The notes: generated from the sequence alone by a model not told the origin. Positions 41,032-49,298 are shown, counted from the first letter of the stretch. The stretch is 64,000 nt of DNA from an uncultured Collinsella sp. (GCA_900544065.1 UQTR01000001.1:1-64000); one strand, 5' to 3'. Program-made: numbers and translations.

Positions 41032-41514
41032 ATGGCTCAACCCAAGATCCTTCTCACGCGTATCGATGACCGTTTTATCTACGGGCAGGATGTTGAGCTG
41101 TGGAACGAGGCAGTGGGCAGCAACCTCGTCCTGATCGTCAACGACGAGATTGCGGCGGATTCGCGCAAGTGGGCACCCATGAGGGTGGCGGCGCCCGATG
41201 GTGTATGGACACGGTTTTTCTCGGTACAAAGGACGATTGACATTATTCATACCGCGACGCCGCGTCAATGGATCCTGATCATGGTTGCCTCGCCCGCGGA
41301 TGCATTGGAGCTGGTTAAGGGCGGTGTTCCTATCACCAAGATTAGCATCGGCCATATGCAGGAAGGGGAGGGCAAGCGTCCCGCAACACCCGCAGTTGCC
41401 GTAGACGACACAGACGTCGCTGCCCTCAAAGAGCTGCAAGCGCTCGGCATAGAACTAGAAATCCGCTACCTCCCCAGCTCCAACCCCGACCCCATCGGCA
41501 ATCTGTTCAACTGA
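41032..41514 (+). CDS. Orphan PTS EIIB-like protein lacking the phospho-histidine
   Basis: 160 residues, full-length paralog of the mannose-family EIIB at 31293. The active-site stretch RLVHGQV reads RFIYGQD, so residue 17 is Tyr, not His, while the rest (LVKGGVP-I, LGIELEIR, IGNLFN end) is kept. It cannot be phosphorylated in the usual way. No other PTS gene adjoins it. It may be a regulatory decoy or a gene losing function; an intact frame argues for some retained use. Ribosome site (GGGGCAGCG) is weak. Confidence 0.85.
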   Translation: MAQPKILLTRIDDRFIYGQDVELWNEAVGSNLVLIVNDEIAADSRKWAPMRVAAPDGVWTRFFSVQRTIDIIHTATPRQWILIMVASPADALELVKGGVPITKISIGHMQEGEGKRPATPAVAVDDTDVAALKELQALGIELEIRYLPSSNPDPIGNLFN

Positions 41515-41543
41515 CCCCTTGGGGACGGAGGAAAACGGATTAG
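41511..41543 (+). repeat. CCTTGGGGACGGAGGAAAAC repeat, copy at EIIB end
   Basis: TGACCCCTTGGGGACGGAGG then AAAACGGATTA; the repeat starts at the stop codon of the orphan EIIB gene. It lies about 40 bp before inverted-repeat element A. Confidence 0.65.
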
Positions 41544-41579
41544 TTTGTCCTTACGAGGGACGCGCACGATGCCGCCTGT

Positions 41580-41733
41580 CAAAAACTATGTCCATTTACT
41601 ACGTTTGATCGGCTATCGCCGAGCATGTCGAATTTGAGAAAAACAAAACCGCAGGTAGACGGCTCGCGATTTTAACAAAAAACGGTGCATGGTCGAGCAT
41701 CCCGGCTAAACGTAGTAAATGGGCATAGTTTTG
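41580..41733. repeat. Inverted-repeat element A (25-bp arms, ~100-nt centre)
   Basis: Left arm 41580-41606 and right arm 41708-41733 (core CCATTTACTACGTTT) pair with one extra A and one G-U. The centre (41607-41707) carries CCGCAGGTAGA at 41649. The element at 56150-56303 has the same arm length, centre length and motif position. No reading frame of note inside. Confidence 0.85.
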
Positions 41734-41777
41734 ATATGTCACTCATACAGTCACAGCGAAAATGAGCCCAAAAGATG

Positions 41778-41812
41778 AAAAAGCGCCCGTCGGCGGTGTG
41801 CCGGCGGGCGCT
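41778..41812 (-). terminator. Terminator of galM
   Basis: 13-bp stem AGCGCCCGTCGGC / GCCGGCGGGCGCT (one G-U), with a T-run on the leftward strand. Confidence 0.88.
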
Positions 41813-41838
41813 GCTGTGCGATATGCTGCGTTATGGGC

Positions 41839-42891
41839 TTAGTGCCTCATAAAGTGGTACTCGATCACATTACTGTAGGGGTGACCCGGGCCCACGATAC
41901 CCTGGGGGAACAGCGTGTGGTGCGGCGTGTCGGGATACATCTCGGCCTCGAGGGCAAAGCCGGCGCCCCAGCCATAGTTGGCATCGTCCTTGGCGTGCTC
42001 GTCGCCCAGCCAGTTGCCGGTGTAGAGCTGCACACCCGGGGCGGTGGTGTAGTAATCCATCTCGCGACCGGTCCACATCTCCTCGACGTGCAGGGCACGG
42101 CGCAGGTTGCGACCGTACTGGTAGCCACCGATGCACAGGCAGTGGTCGTAGCCGCGGGCCTGCTTAATCTGCGGATCGTCGGCCTCCATACCGGGTGCGA
42201 CGGGGCGCAGCTCGCGGAAGTCAAACGGCGTACCCTCGACCGAAGCAATCTCGCCGGTGGGGATGTTCTGCTCGTTAATGGGCAGGTAGTGGGCAGCGTT
42301 GGCAACAAAGAAGTGCTCGCAGTCCATACCGGCGTTGTGGCCGGCGAGGTTAAAGTACGTGTGGTTGGTCATGGACACGTAGGTGGCGCGGTCGCTCTCA
42401 CAGCTGTACTCGATGCGGAAGCGGCCCGTCGGCGTCACGGTAAACACGGCCGTAAACGTGCGGTTGCCGGGAAGTCCCAGCTCGCCATCCTCGAGCGAGG
42501 TAGTCATGCGCACGGCATTGTGGACCTCGTCGAGCTCAACGTCCCATACACGCTTGTGCAGGCCATGCTCAAGATCGCTGTGCAGGTTGTTGGCGCCCTC
42601 GTTGGCGGGCATGTGCCAGTCCGTGCCATCGATGGTAATTGTGGCGCCTGCAGTGCGGTTGGCTACGGGGCCGATAGTCGCGCCAAAGCAGGCGGGGTTG
42701 TCAAAGTAATCCTCGAGCTTATCGAAGCCCAGCACCACATCGCGTACGTTGCCGGGGATGTCGGGTACGTCAATGCCCAGAACGGTGGCGCCGTAGTCCA
42801 TAATGCGAACACAGATCTCGGGCCCGTTGAGGGTGTAGCGATGAACGGGGGTACCGCACGGCGCGGTGCCGAAAAGCTCGGAAGTGATCAT
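41839..42891 (-). CDS. galM: Aldose 1-epimerase (galactose mutarotase)
   Basis: 350 residues. Converts beta-D-galactose to alpha-D-galactose for galactokinase. Motifs: DYGATVLGIDVPD, GATIGPVANR, NLHSD, the catalytic His in MTNHTYFNLAGH and the late Glu in YGWGAGFALEAEMYPD. The start at 42891 follows AGGA; an in-frame ATG at 42951 is far from any ribosome site. Divergent from a DeoR regulator gene, so both probably answer to it. Confidence 0.92.
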   Translation of the reverse strand: MITSELFGTAPCGTPVHRYTLNGPEICVRIMDYGATVLGIDVPDIPGNVRDVVLGFDKLEDYFDNPACFGATIGPVANRTAGATITIDGTDWHMPANEGANNLHSDLEHGLHKRVWDVELDEVHNAVRMTTSLEDGELGLPGNRTFTAVFTVTPTGRFRIEYSCESDRATYVSMTNHTYFNLAGHNAGMDCEHFFVANAAHYLPINEQNIPTGEIASVEGTPFDFRELRPVAPGMEADDPQIKQARGYDHCLCIGGYQYGRNLRRALHVEEMWTGREMDYYTTAPGVQLYTGNWLGDEHAKDDANYGWGAGFALEAEMYPDTPHHTLFPQGIVGPGHPYSNVIEYHFMRH

Positions 42892-43096
42892 TTGGTTCCT
42901 AACATCGAGGTATTTCGGACAAACTGTAGCGCGAACAGGCGAGATTATCACTACACCCCACTAAAGCAGGGGGTATTTTTCTCAAAAAAAGTGAGGAAGG
43001 CGCAGCTGAAGCGCTCATTTTTGGCCCGCGCGAATCTGATACAATTTGTTCGTTACTGTTTGAATTGATGTACGCGTGGAATGTCGAGGGCTCATC

Positions 43097-43861
43097 GTGA
43101 TTAAGGCAGAGCGACAAGATAAGGTTCGTCAGCTGCTCGAGGAACAGGGAACGGTCTCGGTCAAGGAGATCTCGGACGCGCTGGGCGTCTCGGACATGAC
43201 GATTCGCCGCGACCTTGAGGAGCTCGCAAGCTTGGGTGAGATTGAGCGCGTGCATGGCGGTGCCCGCAGTGCGCAGGGTCGCCCCCATGCGATGCTTCGC
43301 CATGAGTACTCGCACAGCGAAAAGCGCTCCAAGCATGCCGAGGAAAAGCTGCAGATCGCGCGCCGTGCCGTGGAGCTTATCGAGGAGGGCTCGACCATCT
43401 TTTTGGGTACGGGCACCACAGTTGAGCAGATGGCCTCGATGCTGCCGGCGTTTCGCCTGCGTATTGTGACCAACTCGCTTTCGGTGTTCAACCTGCTCGA
43501 GGAGCGCGAGGACTGCGACTTGTGCCTGGTGGGCGGCATGTACCGCCGTCGTACTGCCGCCTTTGTTGGCCCCACGGCCGAGGACACCCTGCGCGCGCTG
43601 GGGATCGACGCAGCCTTTATCGGCGCGAACGGCATCTTGGACGGCGATGTATCCACGTCCAACATGGACGAGGGGCGTATCCAGCAGCTCGCCTTTAGCA
43701 AGGCCGACTCACGCTATCTGATCGCCGACTCCAGCAAGATCGGCAAGCGCGACTTCTACACTTTCTGCCGCCTGGACAACCTGGACGCCGTGGTATGCGA
43801 GCCGAGCATCTCCGCCGAAGACCGCGCCGCCATCGAAGAGCACACGCAGGTCATCTGCTAG
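43097..43861 (+). CDS. DeoR-family regulator, LacR-like
   Basis: 254 residues from a GTG at 43097 (GAGGG at 7 bases). N-terminal DeoR helix-turn-helix (VSVKEISDALGVSDMTIRRD) and a C-terminal sugar-phosphate sensor domain (FLGTGTTVEQMA ... LIADSSKIGKRDFY). LacR-type members bind tagatose-6-P or related phosphates. Position between galM and the lac modules supports control of lactose/galactose genes. A TGTTCA-N8-TGAACA dyad before lacA (57629) is a candidate site. Confidence 0.88.
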   Translation: MIKAERQDKVRQLLEEQGTVSVKEISDALGVSDMTIRRDLEELASLGEIERVHGGARSAQGRPHAMLRHEYSHSEKRSKHAEEKLQIARRAVELIEEGSTIFLGTGTTVEQMASMLPAFRLRIVTNSLSVFNLLEEREDCDLCLVGGMYRRRTAAFVGPTAEDTLRALGIDAAFIGANGILDGDVSTSNMDEGRIQQLAFSKADSRYLIADSSKIGKRDFYTFCRLDNLDAVVCEPSISAEDRAAIEEHTQVIC

Positions 43862-45118
43862 CTAACGCTGCAGACGATACTTCTGCCCCCTGCCGGCGCC
43901 TTCAACTGTCGCCAGGCCTGTCTCAACGAGTTTTTTGAGGATGCGATTGAGCTTCGAGCGGCTGAAGCTAACTTTGGCTGCAAGCTCACCTGTCGATTGA
44001 GGATGTGCGCTACTCAACAGTTCGAATACGATAAGTTCGTCGCCTTTGAGCCCCGGGTTATCCATGAGCAGGGGAAGTGTGACCACAATGGCGTTATCCG
44101 AAACTTGAAACCGGGGCTTTCTGACGCTGTCCTTATAGGTGTCGCGAATTCGCATGATGCCCGTTCCAAAGGCTTCGATAAGACCCAGGCACAAAAAGAC
44201 TTCGGCAAGAATACGATTGCGTCTAACGGATAGCATGTCGGACAGGTATTCATCGACAGTCATGCTTGCTGGCAAGCCGCCGGGCGAGGCGACTTCCACG
44301 CGGTCGTCGAACATCGAGATGCGAATGTGCGCGGGTACATCCCAAGTCCTGTGAACGATTGCATTGGTAATGGCCTCGCGGAATGCTTCGAGCGGAATGA
44401 GCTCCTTGCGGACCCGCTCCATTCCCTTGATCTCTTCGTAACAGTACTGAGTTTCAAATAGTTCAAGAGCGCCGTCAATCTCCGTTAAAACCGATGCATG
44501 TTCGAGAGTTTTGCGCTGCTTAATGAGATTGATGGTGTCGCCAAACACCGCCATGTCGATACCTGGGAAATCGTTCTCGTCCGCGAGCAGTTCTGCCGCG
44601 TTGTTGTAGGTTCCGGTCTCATCGAGCAGGCCGAGGGTTTTGAGAGTATCGGTTGTGAATGACTGAAGTGAGAGCTTTGCTTTTAGGCGATTCTCTAAAA
44701 CGGTGAAAGATAGATCTTGCTTGCTTGCCGGGAGCTGTTCAAAGGAGAGGTTTTGACCCTCGAGTACAAGACGCGAAAGCCCTAGGGTGTCAACTGGTAT
44801 GGTCGCGGTGTCATTGCGCTTGTATGCCTTCGAGCGGTATAGGTAAGGCTTCGATCTGCCGGGAAAGACCGTAAGCTCTACGGTTGCATCGGACTCGTTG
44901 ATTTTTAGGGAGTAATCGGGCTGGGGGATGATCGAATCGTTAATCTTGTTTTCGATATCCAGACAGGTCTGCTTGAGGTCATCGAGGCCAACGGCTTCTC
45001 CGTCGTCGTTAATTCCAAATAGCACGCGTCCTCCCGTGCCATTTGCATAAGCGGAGACGGTTTTAAGGAACGAATTGGTGACGCATTCCTTGAATTCAAG
45101 ATCTTTGGATTCTTGCAT
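43862..45118 (-). CDS. AlbA_2/divergent-AAA DNA-binding regulator with ATPase-like domain
   Basis: 418 residues. The N-terminal AlbA_2 (Schlafen-type) domain includes ESKDLEFKEC and YANGTGGRVLFGINDDG; the middle has a GHKL-like ATPase segment (FREAITNAIVHRTW, RVEVASPGGLPASM, GTGIMRIR); the C-terminus is a winged helix (STGELAAKVSFSRSKLNRIL). Often misnamed RecG-like. Such proteins are stand-alone transcription regulators. A dense operator-like array lies immediately upstream, suggesting self-control. It is convergent with the LacR-like gene, with no gap between the stops. Confidence 0.82.
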   Translation of the reverse strand: MQESKDLEFKECVTNSFLKTVSAYANGTGGRVLFGINDDGEAVGLDDLKQTCLDIENKINDSIIPQPDYSLKINESDATVELTVFPGRSKPYLYRSKAYKRNDTATIPVDTLGLSRLVLEGQNLSFEQLPASKQDLSFTVLENRLKAKLSLQSFTTDTLKTLGLLDETGTYNNAAELLADENDFPGIDMAVFGDTINLIKQRKTLEHASVLTEIDGALELFETQYCYEEIKGMERVRKELIPLEAFREAITNAIVHRTWDVPAHIRISMFDDRVEVASPGGLPASMTVDEYLSDMLSVRRNRILAEVFLCLGLIEAFGTGIMRIRDTYKDSVRKPRFQVSDNAIVVTLPLLMDNPGLKGDELIVFELLSSAHPQSTGELAAKVSFSRSKLNRILKKLVETGLATVEGAGRGQKYRLQR

Positions 45119-45142
45119 CGTGTTGCTCCGTTTCGCTTCAAT

Positions 45143-45246
45143 TTGACGTGAGAAATGACACGTAAAATTTTACACGTCATTTTGCATGTCAAAAATATGA
45201 CACGAAAAAATTTGCGTGTCATTTTGCGTGTCAAAGTGACGTGAAA
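45143..45246. promoter_or_regulatory. Array of TGACACG/CGTGTCA sites upstream of the AlbA_2 gene
   Basis: About eight half-sites in ~100 bp: TTGACGTG, ATGACACGT, ACACGTCAT, GCATGTCA, ATGACACGA, GCGTGTCAT, GCGTGTCA and GTGACGTG, arranged as facing pairs spaced by A/T tracts. It ends 25 bp before the gene start, where an autoregulator would bind. Confidence 0.7.
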
Positions 45247-45462
45247 TGAAACGCAAACGTGGACGCAGTGACGTTCTGCGGGCAAACGAAGTTTGCGGGC
45301 CTGTGATTTGGCTGAGCTGGCACACCGGATTCTCTCACATAGCCGAACGGGCTTTCGGTGTCATATCAGCACCAAATGATACCGAAAGCCCGTTCGTGAT
45401 ACCGAAAACTTGAGGCTGTGCTCCATAGCTGATTGGATAGTTTGGATTCCACCATCCGATTG

Positions 45463-45758
45463 TCTCGATCTGTAACAGTTAGGGGAGAAAAGCTCATCTA
45501 GATGTTACAGATCGAGATTTTCTGCCTAGCCGATTCCGTTTGTCTAAATCTGTAACGGATAGGGGTGAAATAGTCGTCTAGATGTTACTGATCGAGATTT
45601 TGTCTATCCAGCCGTCACCTTTGTCTTGATCTGTAACAGTTAGACGGCTAAAAGCGAGTTAGATGTTACAGATTGAGATATTTCTGTCCGGGCGTTCTGC
45701 TTGTCTCGATTTGTAACAGTTAGGGTCGAAAATCCCTGCTAGATGTTACAGATCGAGA
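45463..45758. repeat. Tandem array of four ~80-bp hairpin repeats
   Basis: Left arms begin at 45463, 45543, 45624 and 45704 (period 80, 81, 80). Unit 1 arms are TCTCGATCTGTAACA and TGTTACAGATCGAGA, perfect over 15 bp. The 25-nt loop keeps GTTAGG...GAAAA...CTAGA. Two more units occur at 50437-50571 with the same period. Confidence 0.9.
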
Positions 45759-45793
45759 CAAACGGCCTGATCGGGCCGAGCCAAAACAAAAAA

Positions 45794-45831
45794 GGCCGCA
45801 TGCGAACCCGTGGAGGGATTCGCATGCGGCC
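45794..45831 (-). terminator. Terminator of the first lacG
   Basis: 13-bp perfect arms GGCCGCATGCGAA (45794-45806, 45819-45831) and TTTTTTG on the leftward strand. Confidence 0.9.
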
Positions 45832-45853
45832 GACAGGGGGTACGCGGCAAAAG

Positions 45854-47275
45854 TTAGGCCATGAGCAGGCCGGTCTCCGCGACGTTCTTGTACCAGTATG
45901 CGCTTGCCTTGGGATAACGTTTCTGGGTCTCAAAGTCGATGTAGAACAGGCCGTAGCGCTTGTTGTAGCCGTTGGTCCAGGAGAACTGATCCTGCAGCGA
46001 CCACACAAAGTAGCCGTCGACGTTTACGCCGCCGTCAATCGCCTTGAGGATCCATGCGAGATGCTGACGCATATAGTCGATGCGAGGGGCGTCATCGATA
46101 AAGCCGTCCTCGAAGTCGTCCTTATAGCCCATGCCGTTCTCGGTGATGTAGATCTTCTTGTAGTTGGGGTAATCGTTCTTAATGCGGAGCAACAGGTCGT
46201 ACAGGCCCTCGGGATAGATGATCCAGTCCCAATCGGTCGTGGGAACGCCTTCGCGCACGCATGCCTCGCCCACGCCCTTGAGGAACCAGCGCGAGGAGCC
46301 CTTGTCGCCGGTGCCATTGTGGTTGATGTCGTTTTCGCCCTCGGCGGCACGCAGGAACTGGCACTTGTAGGTGTTGACGCCCAGGCAATCGTTGTAGGGG
46401 AGCGCGGCGGTCAACGCGGCGATGTCCTCGTCGCGAACGTCGAGCTCGCCGCCGGCGATATGGGCCAGCTTGGTTGCGGCTTCCATGGTGTCGGCTGCAT
46501 AGTGGCCGCGGAAAGTGGCGTCAAGTACCCAGCGGTTGTTGATGACGTCGGCCATGCGGGCGGCCTCGCAGTCGGCAGCGCTGTTGGGATCGAGGGGATA
46601 CTTGGGCTCCAGGTTCTGGACAATGCCGATCTCGCCCTCAAAGTCGCCCTCATGGAAGGCGACGACAGCCTTGGCGTGGGCCACCATCATGTTGTGCATG
46701 AGCTGGAAGGCCTTGTCCAGGCGGTACTTCTCGCCGTGCGGCCAGTTGCCGACGATAAAGCTGCCCTCGGCGGTTGCGGGAATCTCGTTAAACGTGAACC
46801 AGTGCTTGACCTCGGTGAACTCGGCAAAGCAGAACTTGGCGTACTCGACAAAGGCATCGATGGTCGTGCGCGTCAAGAAGCCCTCGCCGCCGTCCTGGTA
46901 GAAGGCCTCGGGCGTATCGAAGTGATCGAGCGTGACATAGGGGATAACGCCGGCATTGTTGCAGGTGGCGAAAAGCTCGTGATAGAAAGCGACGCCCTCG
47001 GGGTTAATCTCGCCGGTGCCGTTGGGGAAGATACGGCTCCAAGCGATGGAGACACGAATGCCGTTAATGCCGAAGCGCTGGCACAGGTCGATATCGACCG
47101 GGTACTTGTTGTAGAAATCGCTTGCGGGGTCGGGGGAGAAGCGACCCTGAGCTGCCAGGAAATCGTCCCAGGGCACTTTGCCCTTGCCGTGCGTGCGGGT
47201 CTCGCCCTCAACTTGGTAAGCGGCGGTGGCGCCGCCAAACACAAAACCGTCGGGGAACTGCATGGGGTTGGTCAT
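45854..47275 (-). CDS. lacG: 6-phospho-beta-galactosidase (GH1), copy 1
   Basis: 473 residues; hydrolyses lactose-6-P taken up by the PTS to glucose and galactose-6-P. GH1 features: FVFGGATAAYQVEG, acid/base Glu in WFTFNE, nucleophile in YITENGMGYKD. Phosphate-binding residues fall in FSWTNGYNKRYG: Lys and Tyr are kept and the Trp at the second position is the feature separating LacG (SWS/SWT) from 6-phospho-beta-glucosidases, which have Ala there. TDWDWIIYPEGLYD is also LacG-like. Preceded by lacE on the same strand. Confidence 0.88.
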   Translation of the reverse strand: MTNPMQFPDGFVFGGATAAYQVEGETRTHGKGKVPWDDFLAAQGRFSPDPASDFYNKYPVDIDLCQRFGINGIRVSIAWSRIFPNGTGEINPEGVAFYHELFATCNNAGVIPYVTLDHFDTPEAFYQDGGEGFLTRTTIDAFVEYAKFCFAEFTEVKHWFTFNEIPATAEGSFIVGNWPHGEKYRLDKAFQLMHNMMVAHAKAVVAFHEGDFEGEIGIVQNLEPKYPLDPNSAADCEAARMADVINNRWVLDATFRGHYAADTMEAATKLAHIAGGELDVRDEDIAALTAALPYNDCLGVNTYKCQFLRAAEGENDINHNGTGDKGSSRWFLKGVGEACVREGVPTTDWDWIIYPEGLYDLLLRIKNDYPNYKKIYITENGMGYKDDFEDGFIDDAPRIDYMRQHLAWILKAIDGGVNVDGYFVWSLQDQFSWTNGYNKRYGLFYIDFETQKRYPKASAYWYKNVAETGLLMA

Positions 47276-47350
47276 GAGTCATCCTTTCTGTGGGATACGA
47301 ATAGGGAGAGGTGCCCGAACTGGGGATCCGGGCACCAACAGAGGGAGGAA

Positions 47351-49129
47351 CTAGTCGAGGTTCTCGCGGAGCCACTTGATGGCGCCAGCGGGGTCGCGAG
47401 TAAGGTCGATATATTCCTTGCCGCGCGGGGCGAGCAGCTTAATGCCCAGGCGATCAGTGTCGGCCTTCATGTCGTTGTAGTAGCTACGAACCTGCGGGGC
47501 AAGCACGATAACGTCGTACTGATCCATGATGGCAGTGTGCTGGCCATAGGCGCCGGCAGAGGAAGCGATGTTCTCTCCGGTCTGCGCAGCACCTTCCTTG
47601 ATGGCGTTGGCGAGCATGGCAGAGGTGCCGGCGCCGGCGCACAGGACGAGGACCTTCAGGCCATCGACATCCTTCTTAGCGGATGCGTCGGAGGCGGGCT
47701 CGGGCTGATCGGCGACAGGCTTGCTGTCGGCGGCAGCGGCGGTCGGCTCGACGGAAGCGGCGGTCTGCTCGACAGCGGGCGCAGGGGCGTTGGCGGCGAT
47801 GGCAGCGGCACCATCGGACTCGAGACCCAGCTCGGCGGCGCGCTCGGCCTCCTGGTCGCAGAGCAGCTTATCGTATGCCTTCAAGAACGGCAGGTAGATG
47901 ATGGCGTCCAGCAAGATGATGATCGCGACAAATACCAGGGCGATAAGCTGGAAGTTCGTGGTGATGAAGATGCCGATGGGGGCAGGGGTAGCCCAAGGCA
48001 CCACGAAGGAGAAGCCGTTCATGCCCACGTTGTCGATAAAGAACTTGGCAACACTTACGTTGACGCAGCCGGCGGCAACAAAGGGGATGAGCATGTAGGG
48101 GTTAAGGATCATCGGCGCGCCAAAGAGCAGCGGTTCGTTGACGGCGAAGGCAACAGGAACGATCGAGGCCTTACCGACGGCTTTGAGCTGCTTGGACTTC
48201 ATAAAGAGAATCAGCAGAAGCGGCACGATGAACGTGGCGCCGGTGCCGCCGAACTCACCCACGAGCGACATGTTAAAGGTGAGGGAGTGGGCGGGGTGGC
48301 CGCCGGCCAGCAGAACCTGCAGGTTCTCAGCCTGGTTGGCAAGACGGATGGGGTCGATGCCCGGCTGGACAATCGAAGGACCATGGACACCGATGAACCA
48401 GAAGAACGCGGTGGCTGCCTGGATAAGGATAAGGCCAGGATAGGTTTCTGCCGCAGTGAAGAGCGGGGAGAGCAGCTTGATGAGCAGCTCGGAGAACGGA
48501 ACGCCCATGAGGTTGCGCACGACAACATCGATGATGCCGCAGATGATGACAGCGCCGCCAAAGGGGATGATGTCGCGGAAGTTCTGAGCGATGGCGCCCG
48601 GAACCTCCTTGGGCAGCTTAATGGTCAGATCGCGCGAGACGCAGAACTTATAGACCCACACGGTAATGAACGCGGCGATATAGGCCGAGAACAGACCGCG
48701 CGTACCCATGCTGGTGCAATCGAAGACAGAAAGCTCGGAGCCGTTGAACTTGGTGGTGAACTGCGTAACAGCGAGCAGCAGCATGCTGCACTGGGCGGCA
48801 ACCATGGTGGAGCCGTCGTTGAGCACCTTGCCGGCGGGCATGCGACGGTTCATGGAAGCCGTGAAGTTCTTGGCGGTGGTGCCGGCAACCATGATGCCCA
48901 TGACGCCCATGGTGAAGTTGTACAGCTTGTTGCACCAGTCGATGAGCGGCTGGGGCAACGTGATTCCAACTACGCCGGGAAGGGTGGCGATCAGCAGAAA
49001 GATCGAAGAGGTAAGGACGATGGGCATGCACCCAAGGAATCCGTCTTTGATGGCCTGGAGGTAGATGTTTCTCGAGATCTTCTCGAAGAACGGTTGATGC
49101 TTCTCGAGCATCTTTACGATGGCGTCCAT
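47351..49129 (-). CDS. lacE: PTS lactose-family EIICB, copy 1
   Basis: 592 residues. The EIIC membrane part (1-~430) begins EKHQPFFEKISRNIYLQAIK and includes WFIGVHGPSIVQP and FAVNEPLLFGAP. An Ala/Pro/Val linker (~435-485) joins it to EIIB, whose phospho-cysteine is in VLVLCAGAGTSAML (about residue 497). The C-terminus (VIVLAPQVRSYYNDM...) is close to LacE. AAAGGAG precedes the start. Needs an EIIA; the only one nearby is LacF at 55615. Confidence 0.9.
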   Translation of the reverse strand: MDAIVKMLEKHQPFFEKISRNIYLQAIKDGFLGCMPIVLTSSIFLLIATLPGVVGITLPQPLIDWCNKLYNFTMGVMGIMVAGTTAKNFTASMNRRMPAGKVLNDGSTMVAAQCSMLLLAVTQFTTKFNGSELSVFDCTSMGTRGLFSAYIAAFITVWVYKFCVSRDLTIKLPKEVPGAIAQNFRDIIPFGGAVIICGIIDVVVRNLMGVPFSELLIKLLSPLFTAAETYPGLILIQAATAFFWFIGVHGPSIVQPGIDPIRLANQAENLQVLLAGGHPAHSLTFNMSLVGEFGGTGATFIVPLLLILFMKSKQLKAVGKASIVPVAFAVNEPLLFGAPMILNPYMLIPFVAAGCVNVSVAKFFIDNVGMNGFSFVVPWATPAPIGIFITTNFQLIALVFVAIIILLDAIIYLPFLKAYDKLLCDQEAERAAELGLESDGAAAIAANAPAPAVEQTAASVEPTAAAADSKPVADQPEPASDASAKKDVDGLKVLVLCAGAGTSAMLANAIKEGAAQTGENIASSAGAYGQHTAIMDQYDVIVLAPQVRSYYNDMKADTDRLGIKLLAPRGKEYIDLTRDPAGAIKWLRENLD

Positions 49130-49230
49130 AGAGCTCCTTTGCTACTTGATGCGCGATGCATGTGGATGGAACTGGTCGTCGATGGATGGTCAGGACTGCC
49201 CGGAAACCTTCCTGCTCAAGGAAGGCATTG

Positions 49231-49270
49231 CGAAATGACAACGTTGTCATTTCGTTAATGACAACGTAAG
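49231..49270. promoter_or_regulatory. LacI-type operators before lacE copy 1
   Basis: A perfect 24-bp palindrome (49231-49254, half-site CGAAATGACAAC with central ACGT) followed by a further half-site AATGACAACGT (49257-49267). Located in the divergent gap between lacE and a LacI-family gene, as expected for the operator of that regulator. Confidence 0.85.
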
Positions 49271-49298
49271 ACATTTTTGGAAGAGCAACAAGGATATA

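Larger units (their letters stand above)
41515..41838. other. Gap with repeat element and galM terminator
   Basis: No gene. It begins with the CCTTGGGGACGGAGGAAAAC repeat (41516-41540), then the 154-bp inverted-repeat element (41580-41733), then the terminator of the leftward galM (41778-41812). Confidence 0.7.
45119..45853. other. 735-bp non-coding region: operator array, hairpin and four-unit repeat array
   Basis: From left to right: TGACACG dyad array (45143-45246); a 16-bp perfect inverted repeat CGAACGGGCTTTCGGT (45344-45359, 45381-45396); four units of an 80-bp hairpin repeat (45463-45758); and the lacG terminator (45794-45831). No coding sequence supported. Confidence 0.75.

Noticed and set aside
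43862..45118. RecG-type helicase or phage-defence Schlafen protein
   Set aside because: No helicase motifs; the AlbA_2 plus GHKL-like plus winged-helix layout is a regulator type, and no defence genes adjoin it.
45463..45758. CRISPR-like array
   Set aside because: The repeat unit is an imperfect stem-loop with a conserved loop and ~25-nt linkers, not identical repeats with unique spacers, and no cas genes are present.
45743..49258. A 1171-codon open frame on the rightward strand
   Set aside because: It is antisense to lacG and lacE, whose frames carry clear family motifs; the translated product has no domain and reflects GC-rich codon shadows.
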